From Nemertoderma westbladi (lineage: Eukaryota > Xenacoelomorpha > Nemertodermatida > Nemertodermatidae), in NCBI GenBank assembly GCA_032718475.1, contig JAUCBJ010007926.1:62001-126000 (forward strand): a DNA stretch of 64,000 nucleotides. The letters run 5' to 3'. Shown one piece after another: positions 22,626 to 35,119 of this stretch. The first letter of the stretch is position 1. Every line of letters begins with the position of its first letter. The notes beneath the pieces were generated by a model, which worked only from the letters and a program-made list of their open reading frames with translations, was not told where the DNA came from and made no database searches. Position numbers and translations under genes: made by a program.

Positions 22626-24730
22626 CATATTATTATTATTATTATTTATTATTTATTATTATATTTATTTCAAACTATGAAGGTTCATGAACAGATGATA
22701 ATAAAGCACAACAAATTCCCATAAAATAAACTCAAGGGAAATTATAAAAATGTAATGCACAATTTAAGTATTTTATAACCATAGATATAGACATTGATAG
22801 GTAGATAGATATAACAATAGCTTAACATAATTGGATAGTACTTAAAGTCATATCTGAACGTATATGAACCCAATCTGAACCCAATCTGGACCCAATCTCG
22901 AGAATTATACCAAATCTGAACCCAATATGTTAAGCGATCCAACTTGGTCCGACGCAATCTCTTACTTTTGAACGCAAGCAGAACCTTCAGGACCGTCTGC
23001 TAAGAATATTTTACTGTTACGGGTTTTATATGGCTCTGACAATCACTCGCTCCTTTCTCTGTTGATTTCTCAACAGAGAGCTAACTGTTCGAATTTATAA
23101 GCCAAACAGCAGCAACCAAAACAATAAATCTGGTGGTCTTGCACTCGACGTTCACTTTCCACAGAGAAATACATGCAGTTATCGGGCGGAATAATGTCGA
23201 TTTTGAGAATATTTTAATATCATAATGGGATAGGCTATTCATTCGTCCTAATGTCAAAACTTGGCCTTACGCTGGCTTTAGGCCAGCAAATTTACTACTG
23301 CGTATACTAGCTACCACTGTCAGCCCGCTAACCCGCTATTTTCAAATAACCGCCTAGCGTTGAATATTCTACTGTATTTCTAAGAGTAATTTACCCAACT
23401 ATTCTCCGCTATGCTGCGTACAAACTCTTAATTTTATTCTAACATGCTAAATAAACTACAGTGTCATAAAATACGAATTTGCGTACTAATTACTAAGTAT
23501 TCCAGAATACGTATTACTAATTATTACGTTACTGAGTTATACTAGCAACAGCCTAAATACTGTATTATTTTGACCTAATAGCAATTAATAAGCATAAACT
23601 AAGAAATAGAAAACAATCAAGAGAAAATAGCGTGAACTTAAACATTACATTCAAACATCAGGCACTCTTCAGCAATACAACATAAAATAGCGTTAGCAAC
23701 AGAGCTGGTAGTGCTATCGACAGCGCTAGTAGTGCTAGTCAGCTAGTGTCAACTAGTATATAAACCAGTGTAAGGAGTAAGGGCCACCCAAGCTACATGT
23801 GGTCCTCCGAACTAAACCCGCTATTACTACCCTAGTACTGCAAAGTTGAGACGAAGTCTGGATGGTCAGCCCCCAAATACTGTAGTGACGACCGGTCCCC
23901 AGTCCCTAATTAATTACACCGACCACAACTACCGGCCCCCGCCAGCGTTGCCCAACATTGAATCATGCACTCCTCCATCCGTCGCTTCCACGGTGTGCCC
24001 ACTACACCTACTGGTACCCTTAGCCCGTCATGCTAAAGCGAATAGTTACCGTATCGGCGCATGCATTTACAAACAGTCTGACTGTTGAAAGGGAAATCCT
24101 TGTAAGGATTTGCTACTTCGCAATCACAAAGATTAGAGAAATCAAGAGTCAATGCGAGAAGATCATTATTCAAAGTTGTAATCAAAAAGGCATAACAGTA
24201 GAAATCAGCATTTAACAATTTACAGAATTAGCAGAATTAACAAGCAAGAAGATTGAAAACATTAAATCAACTAACACGTGCACAGTACCGCTGTACTGGT
24301 GTACTGATACACTGAACTATACAGGTACACACTGACACTGACAAAATATATAGGTATGACGCAATGGTTATATCATTGGTCCAACAAATTCTACCACCAT
24401 TAGACCAACCTAAAATAGTTAGGCCAATGGGATAGCCGGATCGTGATCCTATGCTTCCCCTTTTCTCAAATTATTACCATATATAGTAATGAATCTGTCT
24501 CGGTGGGCTTATAGGTTTATGGCCATACCATTAATTTCGCGATTATTAAAGCACATTTAGCATTAATTTAGTACAACACCAGTTTGTAGAGAAATATAAA
24601 AGTACAAATTAGTACAATTAGTACAAATACACATTAAGTTTGGTCAATGTCAATAAACGGCAAATTCATATTAATGTTTTATGAAAGTTTGCCACCGTAA
24701 ATTTATGTACTAAGGTTTTATTATAAAATT
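22626..24730. other. AT-rich non-coding stretch
   Basis: Starts with a (TTA)n microsatellite (22630-22672). There is a short tandem CCCAATCTGAACCCAATCTGG (about 22868-22895). No supported gene. Confidence 0.5.
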
Positions 24731-24732
24731 AC

Positions 24733-24850
24733 ATACGTAGGGCTACATACTGTACAAAATCGAATGAATAATATAAACTCGTGTATTTTATTCTCCCTAT
24801 CTAATGAATGCTGTACATCGATATAACTTATCTAATCGCTCCATACTGTA
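24733..24850 (-). repeat. Distal 3' end of a type 2 element copy
   Basis: GTAGGGCTACATACTGTACAAAA here matches GTAGGGCTACATACTATACAAAA at 59536, where the type 2 copy at 60-64 kb ends. Downstream similarity is patchy (TTATCTAA, TACTGTATAATGG). This is probably the outer end of the same element whose other parts are at 26440-29655, split by an insertion. Confidence 0.5.
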
Positions 24851-26439
24851 TAATGGGCTGTGGGGCGAGCCACGAAGTGAGTGAGCCTTAGCGTAGTGGT
24901 ACCATTAATCAACCTGTCGTTCTGTCGTTCTGTCGTTCTGTCGTTCTGTCGTGTTCAATTTTAAACGTTAATAACTCGGCCAATCTTTGATGAAATCTAT
25001 CCAAACTTGGTACACATGTTGTTTGGCAAAAGTTTAGAAATTTTCCAAGTAGAATTTCAGTGTGGCCTTCGAGAAGCTAAGATAATAGCAGTTAATTAGT
25101 TAATTAAGTTATTACGGTAAAAACACCATTTTCAACCTGCCTTTTAAAGGAAATTAATTGTTTTACAGTATAAGATTTAAATAATTATAATTAAAAATTA
25201 TACAGATGTAATCCCCATACGCCATTCTATTATAGTTTTTAATTAGTTCAAGTGATTTGCTTTAATAATTGTGTCTTTAATTGATCTAAAGTAATTAAAA
25301 CGGCAAAAAAAATGTATTCTCATTAAATACTGCTCATTTATTGGCCAACATGCTGGTACATAGATGGGATGTGTGTGTCATTCCCAGTTGCTGGGAATGA
25401 TTATTGGTCAAGTCTCTGCTGCTGGCTGGGAGTTGTTGCTAAGACTAACCAGAGAGGGATAGTAATAGACAACCAGTATTGCTATTCCAGCCCAGACAGC
25501 ATTCTTTAAATTCACTATAAATGTTGTATTGCTATCTCAGGTGAATGACAGATATCATAACATAAATACTATCCATGGCATGGCTGTTGTGTAGGCTTCT
25601 GAAATAGTTTATTCCACAATGTATATGTCTGGTTATTTTTTAATTGAATTTTTGCAAAGTAGTAAAATTAATGTTCTTAAAAATAATATTATTATTTTAT
25701 ATGTAACCTAGGAAATTAGCTACATTTTTTCGCTGCAGCTTTAAGAGTGTACATTAATTTAATATTATTTCAATACCCATATTACTACATCGGCATAAGA
25801 TGCGTTGGCGTTGTATCACACATCTCCACATATCACACTTATCCACATAGATGTATCAACAGTTACTCGCACAGTTTCGAAACTTCGCATAGTTATAACT
25901 GTATAAAGATCGTCAGTCTGCGTTTAGGAAAAATATTTTATAACAAAACAGGACAAGCGACGAGCGCAACGAGGCATATAATGAAGACGAGTACTGCGTT
26001 GACTAAATTATTATATAAACCACCTGGCTTCACATATTGATCGCATCCCTAGTTATTATTATTATAAAGAACGTCCTAGCCTGCGTTTAAGAAATATATT
26101 TAAATACAAAACAGGACGAACGCAACGAGGCTTATAATGAATACGAGTACTGCGTTTATTATATTCCTATAAACCACCTGGCTTTGCATATTGAACGTGC
26201 GATTGGAAATAAGTTCGTGCTACCCTTCCGTGGGTGGTAGATGTCGCGGTTATGTATTGGTGGTTGGGAAGGGTGGGGGGGGGATTAAAAGGGGTGAACA
26301 CGTACTGTCCCCCTTTCTTTGATTGATTGGTGGTGTGGGTAAATTTCTCAAAACCTGATTTTGTGATACAGTCGCTCAATTTTAATTTGTATCTCATAAC
26401 TGGGCCTCGTGCTGCGCGAAGGCCCCACGAACGTGTTCT
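24851..26439. other. Unclassified insertion-like segment
   Basis: Starts TGGGGCGAGCCACGAAGTGAG and ends near GCGCGAAGGCCCCACG, splitting sequences that are adjacent in the type 2 3' region at 59.5-60 kb. It contains (GTCGTTCT)n at 24916-24952 and a diverged tandem duplication of about 145 bp (25895-26040 and 26062-26195, both with ACAAAACAGGAC and CGCAACGAGGC). No coding sequence is supported. Confidence 0.4.
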
Positions 26440-26741
26440 GGTACACAGCGCCATATATCGTAACACCGCTCCAAGGGAAACAAGTAATGTTTCCCTCCAA
26501 TTGTAGAAGAAATAGGGCGATGTGAAATAACAAAATAAATTTACTTTCACATAAATCAAACAACTCGGTTCTATAATAATCACGTACAAAATATTGCCAT
26601 TTATATTGCATAATGATTACTACATACAAATTAATATAAAATATTGCTACTGTTATTGCATAATGATTACTACATACAAATTAATACTAATTAAATTACA
26701 AAAATATACCTTCTTTCATGTATTTACAAATTAACAATCTA
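26440..26741 (-). repeat. Type 2 element 3' region, left piece
   Basis: AACACCGCTCCAAGGGAAA and TGTTTCCCTCCAATTGTAG match 59760-59815 on the same strand. The piece is separated from the rest of the element by the TTAA element at 26746. Confidence 0.65.
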
Positions 26742-26745
26742 TTAA

Positions 26746-28297
26746 CCCTATTAAACCCGGGGGGGGGTCAATATGACCCCCCCGTGGTTTTTTTATTATA
26801 ATTCTGAAACAAACGCAGTTGGGAATCTGAAAGTTTATGACTTTTCCTAAAAATCTATTGTCTTCCTAGTAGTAAAAACCGTTTTCAAAAATATTGGGTA
26901 CTTTTCGAGTTATAGCACCATTTTTTAACCCTACTTTTGGTACTTTTTTTGAGACGTTTTTTGAAAATTACATTTCATTAAATATGAATTGTAACATCTC
27001 TATTTTTGATTTACACCGGTTTTTTGGTGTTAGAAATTTGATGGAATTTATATAAATTGATTTAGAAATTTCAAACTTGTTTTTTTCGGTGGGTGCCAAA
27101 TTTTGGTGCCAGCACCAAATTTCGAAATAATTCAATTTTGTAAATTGATCGTTTGAAACTTGTTTTTTACGCAATTGGGGTTTTTTGGGTTTCTGGATTC
27201 GATGAAATATATACGAGTTGCACCAAGCGTATCAAACTTGTATTTTTCGGTGCTGTGTGCAAATTTTGGTGCTAGCACGAAATTTTGAAAATACATTCAA
27301 TAGATAAAATTGCTTGTGACAATTTATTTCTTGCGTTTTAGAGGTTTATGGCTGTTCTGAATTCAATGGAAAATATAATTATCGATCTAGACATCTCAAA
27401 CTTGTATTTTTCGGATGTGGGTGCAAAATTTGGTGCTAGCACCAAATTTTGAAAACCATCAAATATATCAATTGATTGTGTCACCTTGTTTCTTGCGTTA
27501 TACGGGTTTGTGATGGTTCTGAATTCAATGGAATCAGTAAAAATTTCATAAGAGTTCTCAAACTTGTATTTTTCGCCGGTGGGTGATAATTGTTGTGCCA
27601 GCACCAAATTTTGGAAAATATGCAAATTGATAAGTAGATAGTATCACCTTGTTTCTTGCGTTATACGGGTTTATGAGGGTCCTGAATCCGATGGAATCAA
27701 TAAAAACAGCACTGGACATCGCAAACTTGTACTTTTTGGTGATGGGTACGAAATTTGGTGCTAGCACCAAAATTTGCCAAATTACGCCGAAAAATACAAG
27801 TAGCAATGATCTGGCATATTAGAAATGTATTCCATTAGAATCAGCGCCCTCGAAAACCTGAAAATGTGAATTTATAGCATCGTATAAGTGAATTACAAAT
27901 TTTGTGTTCTAACTGAAAAGTGCTGGTTACTTGTTTTTTTCATTTTTTTCCTACGCAGAGAGGACTAAACAGCCATTTATAGTAATCATATCATTTTTTA
28001 ATATTTTCCAATGTATTTTGCACCCCAGAAAACCTGTATTGAAAAATAATTAGCCGAAAATGTAACTTTCAAATTTGGTGAAAATTGTGCACTACTTGTA
28101 ATTTTGGTGCTGCAATATAACCACCCCATTACATTTTTTCGAAAATTTTTTTTTTCGGTCGGATCCAGACAAGTGATACCTACGTACAAACAAAAAATCA
28201 GACGATTTCGTAAATATTTGTAGATTTTAGAGGGGGGGGGTCAATATGACCCCTCCCCGGTATTTGTACAACATTTTATAGCCCGGTACTAATAGGG
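26746..28297. mobile_element. piggyBac-like non-autonomous DNA element 1
   Basis: Flanked by TTAA on both sides (26742-26745, 28298-28301). Termini are CCCTATTAAACCCGG and its inverted partner CCGGTACTAATAGGG. CCCTA ends with TTAA targets are characteristic of piggyBac-type elements. Subterminal GGGGTCAATATGACCCC motifs occur near both ends. The interior is five tandem units of about 163 bp, each centred on a palindrome around GGTGCTAGCACC (centres near 27110, 27273, 27437, 27600, 27762). No transposase is present, so it must be mobilised in trans. It is inserted in the 3' region of a type 2 element. Confidence 0.88.
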
Positions 28298-28301
28298 TTA
28301 A

Positions 28302-29655
28302 GGCTAATTTAGTCAACTAAATATTATTGTGTTTAAAGCCGATAATCAAACTAAATATAAAATTACATAATAAATTCTTTCATTTCGGACACTTTACTTA
28401 ATGTATAAAAAACGCAATCACCCTTAAATTTGGTGATCGCTCAGGTAGGTGAAAGGAATAAGCCAAACCCGCAGGTTTGTCTCTCCAATCACCTCCTTCG
28501 CCTACTTCAACAATTTTAGAACGAATATGATTATTATGTGTATATGAGTCCAGTGGGATATATAATTAAAGCCTACAATATACACCAGAGCGATGATGAT
28601 GCATATATTTACAGTTTTGTCGCTCCTTGATGTTATGTGGCATCACTGGCTGGCTCCTGGGTCTCTCGGGCTCGCTCCTCTCTTTCATCCCCTTCCCAGA
28701 TACACTAACATTCCTCCGGTAGATTCCAACGATGGCGTTCTCAAGGCGTCGCTTCCTGGGACAGGTGCGATGAGGACGATCCCTGAGCGCTAACGAGTTC
28801 CTGGCTAATGCTCCTTCCTCGGCGTTGCCCCATTTGCCGCGTCGCTGCGGGCGCCTCTGCCAACTCTTCCTTCTGTGATTGCACACGTGCCCTTTCAGAC
28901 GTCCCCTGCGCTTTGCGCTGCAGCCGCTGAGCGTCAATGATTTCGTGGAACCTTCGCTTGGTGTTTACTGAGGACCGCTCCATCAGCTCCCTGCCGTGAG
29001 CTATGAGCTCCAGCAGTCGTTGCGGTGGGCGCATCAGCCCGCTGCTCCGCTATCCGTTCGGCGGTCAATGACCCTAAGGAATTCGTTCCTGTATTGGATG
29101 GCCGCCACCCTCCAATCGCCCCGCGCGCGCACCACCTTCCTTGTCTCTGAGAATAATCCATTTGTGATCCTGTCACAAATATCGATAAAGTTCCAAGTAT
29201 ATTTATTGTCCATATTAAGTTGTCTGAAGTATGATCTGATAACCACAACTCCAGTGTTCTGCGGAAGATCTTGAGCAGTTAACATTAATTCTTGGTACTG
29301 GGGTAGCGATTGTAGGTAGGGCTCGTACGCTACATGTGAAGGATCCTCTGCCCAGAATCCATAGCCCGCCTTAAACGGCAGCCACCTCATCTGGGCCTGA
29401 ATATGGTGATCCCGCGTCTTCCCACTTATCTAACATCTCTCGAAGTAAGTTAGCGCTATGGTTCTGAAAGGCATCATCACAGAGCTGACACTTCGAGCTG
29501 AGGTTTCCCTTCACCCCACAATATCCACACTGAGAAATGAAGACGGTACATGTATAGAATGAATGGTCAGTCTCGTTACACCAATGGCAAACCTTATGCG
29601 CTGCTTCAACCACAGCCTCACACGTCTTCTGACTGTGTCTTGTGCTACTGCACTG
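28302..29655 (-). pseudogene. Type 2 zinc-knuckle ORF remnant and 3' UTR
   Basis: Reading on the minus strand from 29655: half of the first knuckle, then CHWCNETDHSFYTC and CGYCGVKGNLSSKC, and the C-terminal domain with LPFKAGYGFWAEDPSHVAY and YFRQLNMDNKYTWNF. It is broken into several frames (29613-29371, 29390-29034, 29034-28741). It is closely related to the ORF at 60468-61567. The exonuclease half is missing upstream of 29655. The 3' UTR holds the palindrome CAAACCCGCAGGTTTG at 28464-28479. Confidence 0.8.
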
Positions 29656-30499
29656 AAAAGTCCAGCAGTATACCGCCTACCGGATCCTAGTAACGATGTA
29701 TCTTGCTGTAAGATCTACTAGTGTATACAGGCTCATACAGTATCTGACAATAAATCCCAGTCCAGGGTGTCTAAATAAACAGATACTAAATACGCAAACT
29801 ACTACTGGCGAGGAACGGAGCCTGGTGTCTATTCTAATACGTGGGCGAGTCAAATGCCCGGCGAACTAGACAAAACAGGATACCCGGCCTCTAACCAGTG
29901 AGGCAGATGTGCAGTCTGTTGTATTGTATGTAATAAAGATAATGTCTATTCGATGATAATACATTATAATATGCATTCTAAACTATACTTCAATATATAT
30001 ATTTGAATCACACAGAAGTTAGTTAGTTTCATTCATTGGTTAAGCTAGTAATTATGGTTGTCATGCGACATCAAGCGATTAATGTAAGAACTCTTTACAT
30101 GACTAGGTATAACACAGTCTACGGTGACAGACAAAAGAATCAATGACAAGGAATCAATCCCCACGCAGCGAATCCTAACTATCGCTAACGGACCTAAATA
30201 CCGTAAACTTGCCGTGGTGTGATTTATATGGTTTATATACGAGCTAGTGGATTAACAGACTAGCATAACAATACGGACAGTACAAATCAGTCAAAAGGGG
30301 TCGTGCCTAAAGTACCGATACTGTTGACAGAAAACACAGTCAAATAAGTAAATACTCCTCTTGCCGTAAAACTTAATATGTAATATCTCTCTCTAATTTA
30401 CGAACTACGAATAGTAAAACTACAGGATAGATCCTACTGGAAAGTAACCTAAAGTAAGCTATAACTAGTAGGGCTCGAAGGGATATATATGTTTTAGGG

Positions 30500-30537
<38 letters not shown>

Positions 30538-30957
30538 GAATAAAACAATTTTGGTGTACTCCGTTGTACTAGGTTTTACCGGGAGTGTACCGGGCACTAG
30601 CTACTAAAATAAGCTAGTCGCGCTCTGTAGGGCGTAATACTTACAAAATGACATCAAAGCTCTCTCCTTCCTATCCACAACTCAACCGGGCAATTATGGT
30701 GTTAGTAACTACACCCGTGATCGGCACAAATGGTCTGGTTGTAAGATAAGAAATAGTTGTTAATTGGTACCGTACGTTAGCTGATCTGGTATGCAAATTT
30801 GATTCTAGAATTTTGTTGCCGCGGTGGTTAGCAGCAATACCTATCAGTATGTGGCAAGGCGCAGTAGGGTATTAATAAACCTCCCTAGGCCAAGCATGTG
30901 CCGGTAGCAGGAATACTCCTTGCCTGATCAAATATCTCGGGCTCAGACAGGGGGGGG
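29656..30957. other. Non-coding stretch with (TG)n
   Basis: No gene supported. A (GT)n microsatellite lies at about 30502-30534 and a G9 run at 30950-30958. Confidence 0.5.
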
Positions 30958-31019
30958 GGATCGGCATGCTGCATTGCAGCTGCATTTTTAAGAATGCTGT
31001 GCCGGCTTGTCAACAAAAG
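30958..31019 (-). mobile_element. LINE-A 3'-end tip
   Basis: About 60 bp matching the last bases of LINE-A (GGATCGGCATGCTGCATTGC on the plus strand, then the C-terminal codons). It is flanked by G tracts on both sides (30950-30958 and 31018-31032). Extreme 5' truncation. Confidence 0.85.
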
Positions 31020-31861
31020 GGGGGGGGGGGGGTACTAATGTATAAGCTACAAAGTGAACCGGTACCGAACTGTCATTACTACAAATCACTAAATTATGGA
31101 ACATGTGCTGTCTTCACCTAAAGTGTACTTGCGCGTACTGACGAACAGCAATAGTTCACACCTGTAGGGAATACAGGTTAATCCGGGGATTTTGTACTGG
31201 TTCTGTCCAAATCTGAGATATACGATCCTAAATTTTGCGGCGTCCCAGGATGGCGTCACGCTTATCCTGATCTATAGGTCTTACGGCAGGCAAGGGCATA
31301 AAACAAAGTCTTACATTCCTCTGAAGCGGGCGATGCATGGCAAAGGTGGAGTATTTCGAAGGGGCGCGCGGGCGAATCTAATGTGGACGCTTAGCGTGTT
31401 GTGGACATCCTCTCCCTGCATTGCTGATGGCCTAACTGTTTAGGCGGCCATTTCACAAATCCTGCTGCGGCTGTCCTAAAGGTGGACTAGTGGAAATATA
31501 CATGTCTAAGAGTTTACAGTATATTTTCGCAATTTACAAATTTATCACTTTTACTTTACAAAATAATAACTAAACTAAGAATTAGTATATTTGGTAGATA
31601 ATACTAAAGTGTGGGTAGATTGCGTTAACAAGTAAATTGTGGTAAGTTGTGTGATAACCGAAGGCAAACCGGCCCTTATATAGCAAATCTGGGACATAGA
31701 ATCCACTAGAACTTTCCAGGACATTCCATGGCCTCACATTGGAGCAATAAGATGTTCGATGCCCTATGATTGGCCCAACTCATCATTCCACATGTTGTAC
31801 GCACCTCATTGGCTTATCTAATTAATCCGATCGATAATAAAAAGCCCAAAAATGCAAATTT
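31020..31861. other. Non-coding stretch
   Basis: Begins with a G tract of about 14. No convincing gene or repeat. A short open frame at 31192-31443 has no recognisable family. Confidence 0.4.
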
Positions 31862-31935
31862 CCCAACTGGGATTCGATCCCATAACCTACCTACAATGCA
31901 AGCAACGCCTTAACCCATCTGACCACAGCGCCAAT
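31862..31935 (-). repeat. tRNA-derived SINE head
   Basis: On the minus strand: a pol III A box (TGGTCAGATGGGTTAAGGCG, 31906-31925) and B box (GGGATCGAATCCC, 31869-31881) at tRNA-like spacing. Acceptor-stem pairing is poor, so it is a SINE or tRNA relic rather than a working tRNA gene. Confidence 0.65.
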
Positions 31936-32485
31936 AGAGTCACTGGTGAATTAACGTGTACTAATATGAATTATATTACATTACTGTAATTAAGTCAAAA
32001 TACGTCGGATTTTAGAAAGATTTTACGTTGTACTATAAATTGCTACTTAACAGTGAAATAATCCATCACACACAACTTACATCTACACGCTTGCAGGATC
32101 CAAGCCCTCTCGTATATGATAATAATAATATAATAAAACTTCGTATATTTCCGGTACTCATATATAGGTAAAATACATGAGACAGCACTGCACATTGAAG
32201 TACTTCAGCTGATAATAGAGGAAATACTTGTCAAAGTTCCACAGCAGGGTCAGGCCCACCGAACTACAGTACACAATACTACAGTAGACCGGCAAATAAC
32301 TACTGTACGACTCGGACAGGGACACAGAATCAACAGTTCTCGCTTGAGCCACTCCAGATCATGTAGATTTAATTAATTTCCTCATATCGATTGTAGTGAG
32401 TAAAAAATTTTATTTGAATGATTTTCTTATAATGTTTATATTCTGTAAGTTGCTTTGTAAGTGTTTCAAGTTGGTTCCAAGTAGA
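31936..32485. other. Non-coding stretch
   Basis: No gene or known repeat recognised. Confidence 0.4.
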
Positions 32486-32571
32486 GTAGCTGCATAGACC
32501 CTCTTACTAGGACAAATCTGGTCCTGTAACTAGGACCCCCTTCGTTCTGGGATAAGGATGCCCTTGGTCCT
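32486..32571 (+). repeat. LINE-A 5'-region fragment fused to BEL copy B
   Basis: GTAGCTGCATAGACCCTCTT through GCCCTTGGTCCT matches the reverse complement of 44925-45012, in the 5' region of LINE-A copy 3. It abuts BEL RT sequence at 32572. The relative orientation (LINE antisense to BEL) is the same as in copy C. Confidence 0.8.
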
Positions 32572-33178
32572 AGACTTGGTTGAACATGCCTTCTATGTCA
32601 CACGTGAAGGCGTGTTTCCCACTCTTAAATCTAAGTAGGACCTCTATGCCCGAGTTGTATATGTTTGGACCTTCTAACAGATAGTCGTTTAAGCATTTTC
32701 CGTTGGTCATTGCCGATGCGTCAACTACCATCCGCAGTTTACCTTTCTTTGGGTCTAAAGCCACGTGGAGTGGCAGGTAATATGTCCTGTCTGTGTTCGG
32801 TTCGTCGACCGGTAACTCCACGGCCCATCCTTTCTCGACGTACTTCTTAATCGTTCTGTGGATGTACTCATTCTTCTCGGGGCTCCGCTTTAGTGTTTGT
32901 TTCAGCTTGCGGAGTCTCGTGAGTACCATCCCTCTATTATCGGGCAGTGGTATCTTCGGTAGTTTCCATACCATTCCTATGGTGTACCGCCCCTCGTCGC
33001 ACTTCATAGACTCTTCTACGCTCTGCTGAGCCTGTTTGTCTTCCACCGAGGTCCCGACCCCGGTCTCCTTTAATCCTTCAAAATCCTGTCTGAGCAGTCT
33101 TTTAAGTTGCTCCTCTGCTCTCTCATCACTCATTTCCTGCATAGTTCCCGCGAACATGCATCCTGATGTTTCCGACAT
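32572..33178 (-). pseudogene. BEL reverse transcriptase N-terminus, copy B
   Basis: Encodes the connection from protease to RT (GTSVEDKQAQQS, then KLRMVVDASA and CDIEGMFNQV). It matches copy A 12360-12890. It stops at the fusion to LINE-A sequence, so the catalytic YVDD part is missing. It is separated from the upstream frame by a frameshift near 33200. Confidence 0.88.
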
Positions 33179-33217
33179 CCTAAATGGTATCTTGCTCTTG
33201 ATTGGGCCACTTAGCGT

Positions 33218-34294
33218 CTACCCGAATGGTGTCAGTATCGCCACCGGGTCACACTGCTTGTCTTCGCCGAAGACCGTTTGCATTCTTTCGTGGGCCGTTG
33301 GGCAGTCCATTCCTACTATGATGGATACCTTCCTAACGTCCACATCTGGGATTGAGAAGTCAATATCGTCCAGAAATTTATATTGTTCGACCTCGATGTT
33401 GGTTGGCCGTCTGGCATTGATGTTTATTGACTCTATCACTTGGATGGGGTCGATGCTCGCCCCATAGTCGCATCCTGGTGCTATTGCTGCGATGGTGCAC
33501 CGTCCGGTTCTCATCTCCAGGACCTCATCTTTGCTGGAGATGGTTGTTACCGCCATTCTGCTTGGCCTCGTTCTCAATCCTATTTCTTCGGCCACCCAAT
33601 CCTCGACTAGTGTGAAGGCAGCTCCACTATCAACCAGCATTAGTGTTGTTACTGATCGATTGCCTTCTCCAATCACTCGCACGGGTACTACCCCAAGTAG
33701 CACCGTTCCTCTCCTTTTCGCCCCTACTGTGCTCGTTGCCATCGTTTGGCCTTTCCTTTGACCGAACTTGACCGGCGTCTCCTTGCATTGCCTAGCTCTG
33801 TGTCCACTCATCACACATCGCGAGCAGATCTCATTCCTCCTCGCGTAATCTATCTGATCTTGCCTAGGTAGCGCTTGCCAGTACCTGCAGTTCATGGTTT
33901 GATGAAGCGCATTTGTATGTAGCTGGCATTTGGTCTTTGGGTCGTAGCCCTCCTTATACAGTGCATCGCGTATCGCAGCTGCGTTTGTACCAAAGTCCCT
34001 ACTATTCTTATTGTTTGGATTCGGCCTACTGGACGTACTGGGGTTATATTTATTCGTGTTGTTATTGTTCCCCTGTCCGTTCCATGGTGTGGTCTTACTT
34101 TCGGCTACCTGTGGACTTGCAGTCCCCTGCGTCGCTGCATATGGCAGTGATTGCCTGAGCCTCGGTAATGCGTTTGATGTATTGTGCTCTGGTTTCGGTC
34201 TATGGTAATCCGTCTTCGGTCCCTTTCCCAGGCTATCCTCGCTATAGACTGGGTCGGTTATTAGTTCAGCTTCGTAGTTTAAGAAGCTCGACAT
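33218..34294 (-). pseudogene. BEL gag C-terminus, CCHC knuckle and protease, copy B
   Basis: 358 codons starting MSSFLNYEAEL. Knuckle CSRCVMSGHRARQC; protease active site LVDSGAAFTLV with the catalytic Asp present. It is in frame with the upstream gag, from which one TGA at 34359-34361 (Cys in copy A) divides it. Same arrangement as copy A 11227-12414. Confidence 0.9.
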
Positions 34295-34360
34295 TTCTTC
34301 TAATCCCGGTTCCGCACCCTTCCTATCTCGAGTGGAGAAAGCAATTTTCCTCCACTTGTT

Positions 34361-35119
34361 TCACAACCACATCGGTAGTGCCTGCGCTATCGTAGTGATG
34401 TTGTTGGACGCGTTGAGTTCGTATGGCGCGTCTAGCGTCTTTAACACGATCAGCGCCTTCTCGACCTTGTTCGCAAATGTCTTAATGCTAACGGGATTAT
34501 CCTGTAGGCCACCCGATGTTATGCCTCTCAGGGTCTGCCTGATGATCTTGGCTGGATGTCCGTATTCCCTGTCCAGTGCCCGCCATGCCGTCGTGAAGCC
34601 GCCCTCTATGCCCTGATATTGCCTCACGATGTCGTATGCTGGGCCTCCTGTGTATACTTGCAAATACTTTAGGCACTCCGCCTGCGTTAAGTTCTTCGTT
34701 AGTATTTCATTACTATACATACGCCGAAACTGGAGATATTCTTCCTGCCTACTCCCATCGAATTTGAATGGTTCCACAGGTGGTAATTCGATCCTCGTTT
34801 TTAATGCATCGATCAACGTGGCCATCCCCATCGCCTGCGCTTCCAATGGATTCGATGGATGTTGTATAGTTCCTCCTGTTGGGTGCGGTCCGCCCGTTCT
34901 ATTTTCTGCCTTTCTTTGGCTTGGGTATATCATTGGGGGTAGTGGCCCCCTCCATATTTCTGTGTCACACGACCTATTTTCATCCAATGGTCTCGTTGTC
35001 CTTGCTCCTATCGGGGTATATTGTTGATATTGCGATGGGGGAATGTCACCCTGTCCCCCCCCCCCCCCACCGGTATGTATGGTATTGGGGTTGATGTTAA
35101 TATATTGGGGCCCATGCAT
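34361..35119 (-). pseudogene. BEL gag (DUF1759-type), copy B
   Basis: Contains PPVEPFKFDGSRQEEYLQF and the same capsid-like domain as copy A. Upstream, a 14-nt C tract (G on the coding strand, 35055-35068) lies in the overlap with the preceding frame and encodes poly-Gly in both; the frame change between the two ORFs happens at that homopolymer. Confidence 0.88.

Noticed and set aside
24851-26439. Helitron or TIR transposon
   Set aside because: Ends share only TGGGGC-like bases; no TC...CTRR end, clear TIR or TSD was found.
31862-31935. Functional tRNA gene on the minus strand
   Set aside because: A and B boxes are good but the acceptor stem does not pair and sequence continues as in a SINE.
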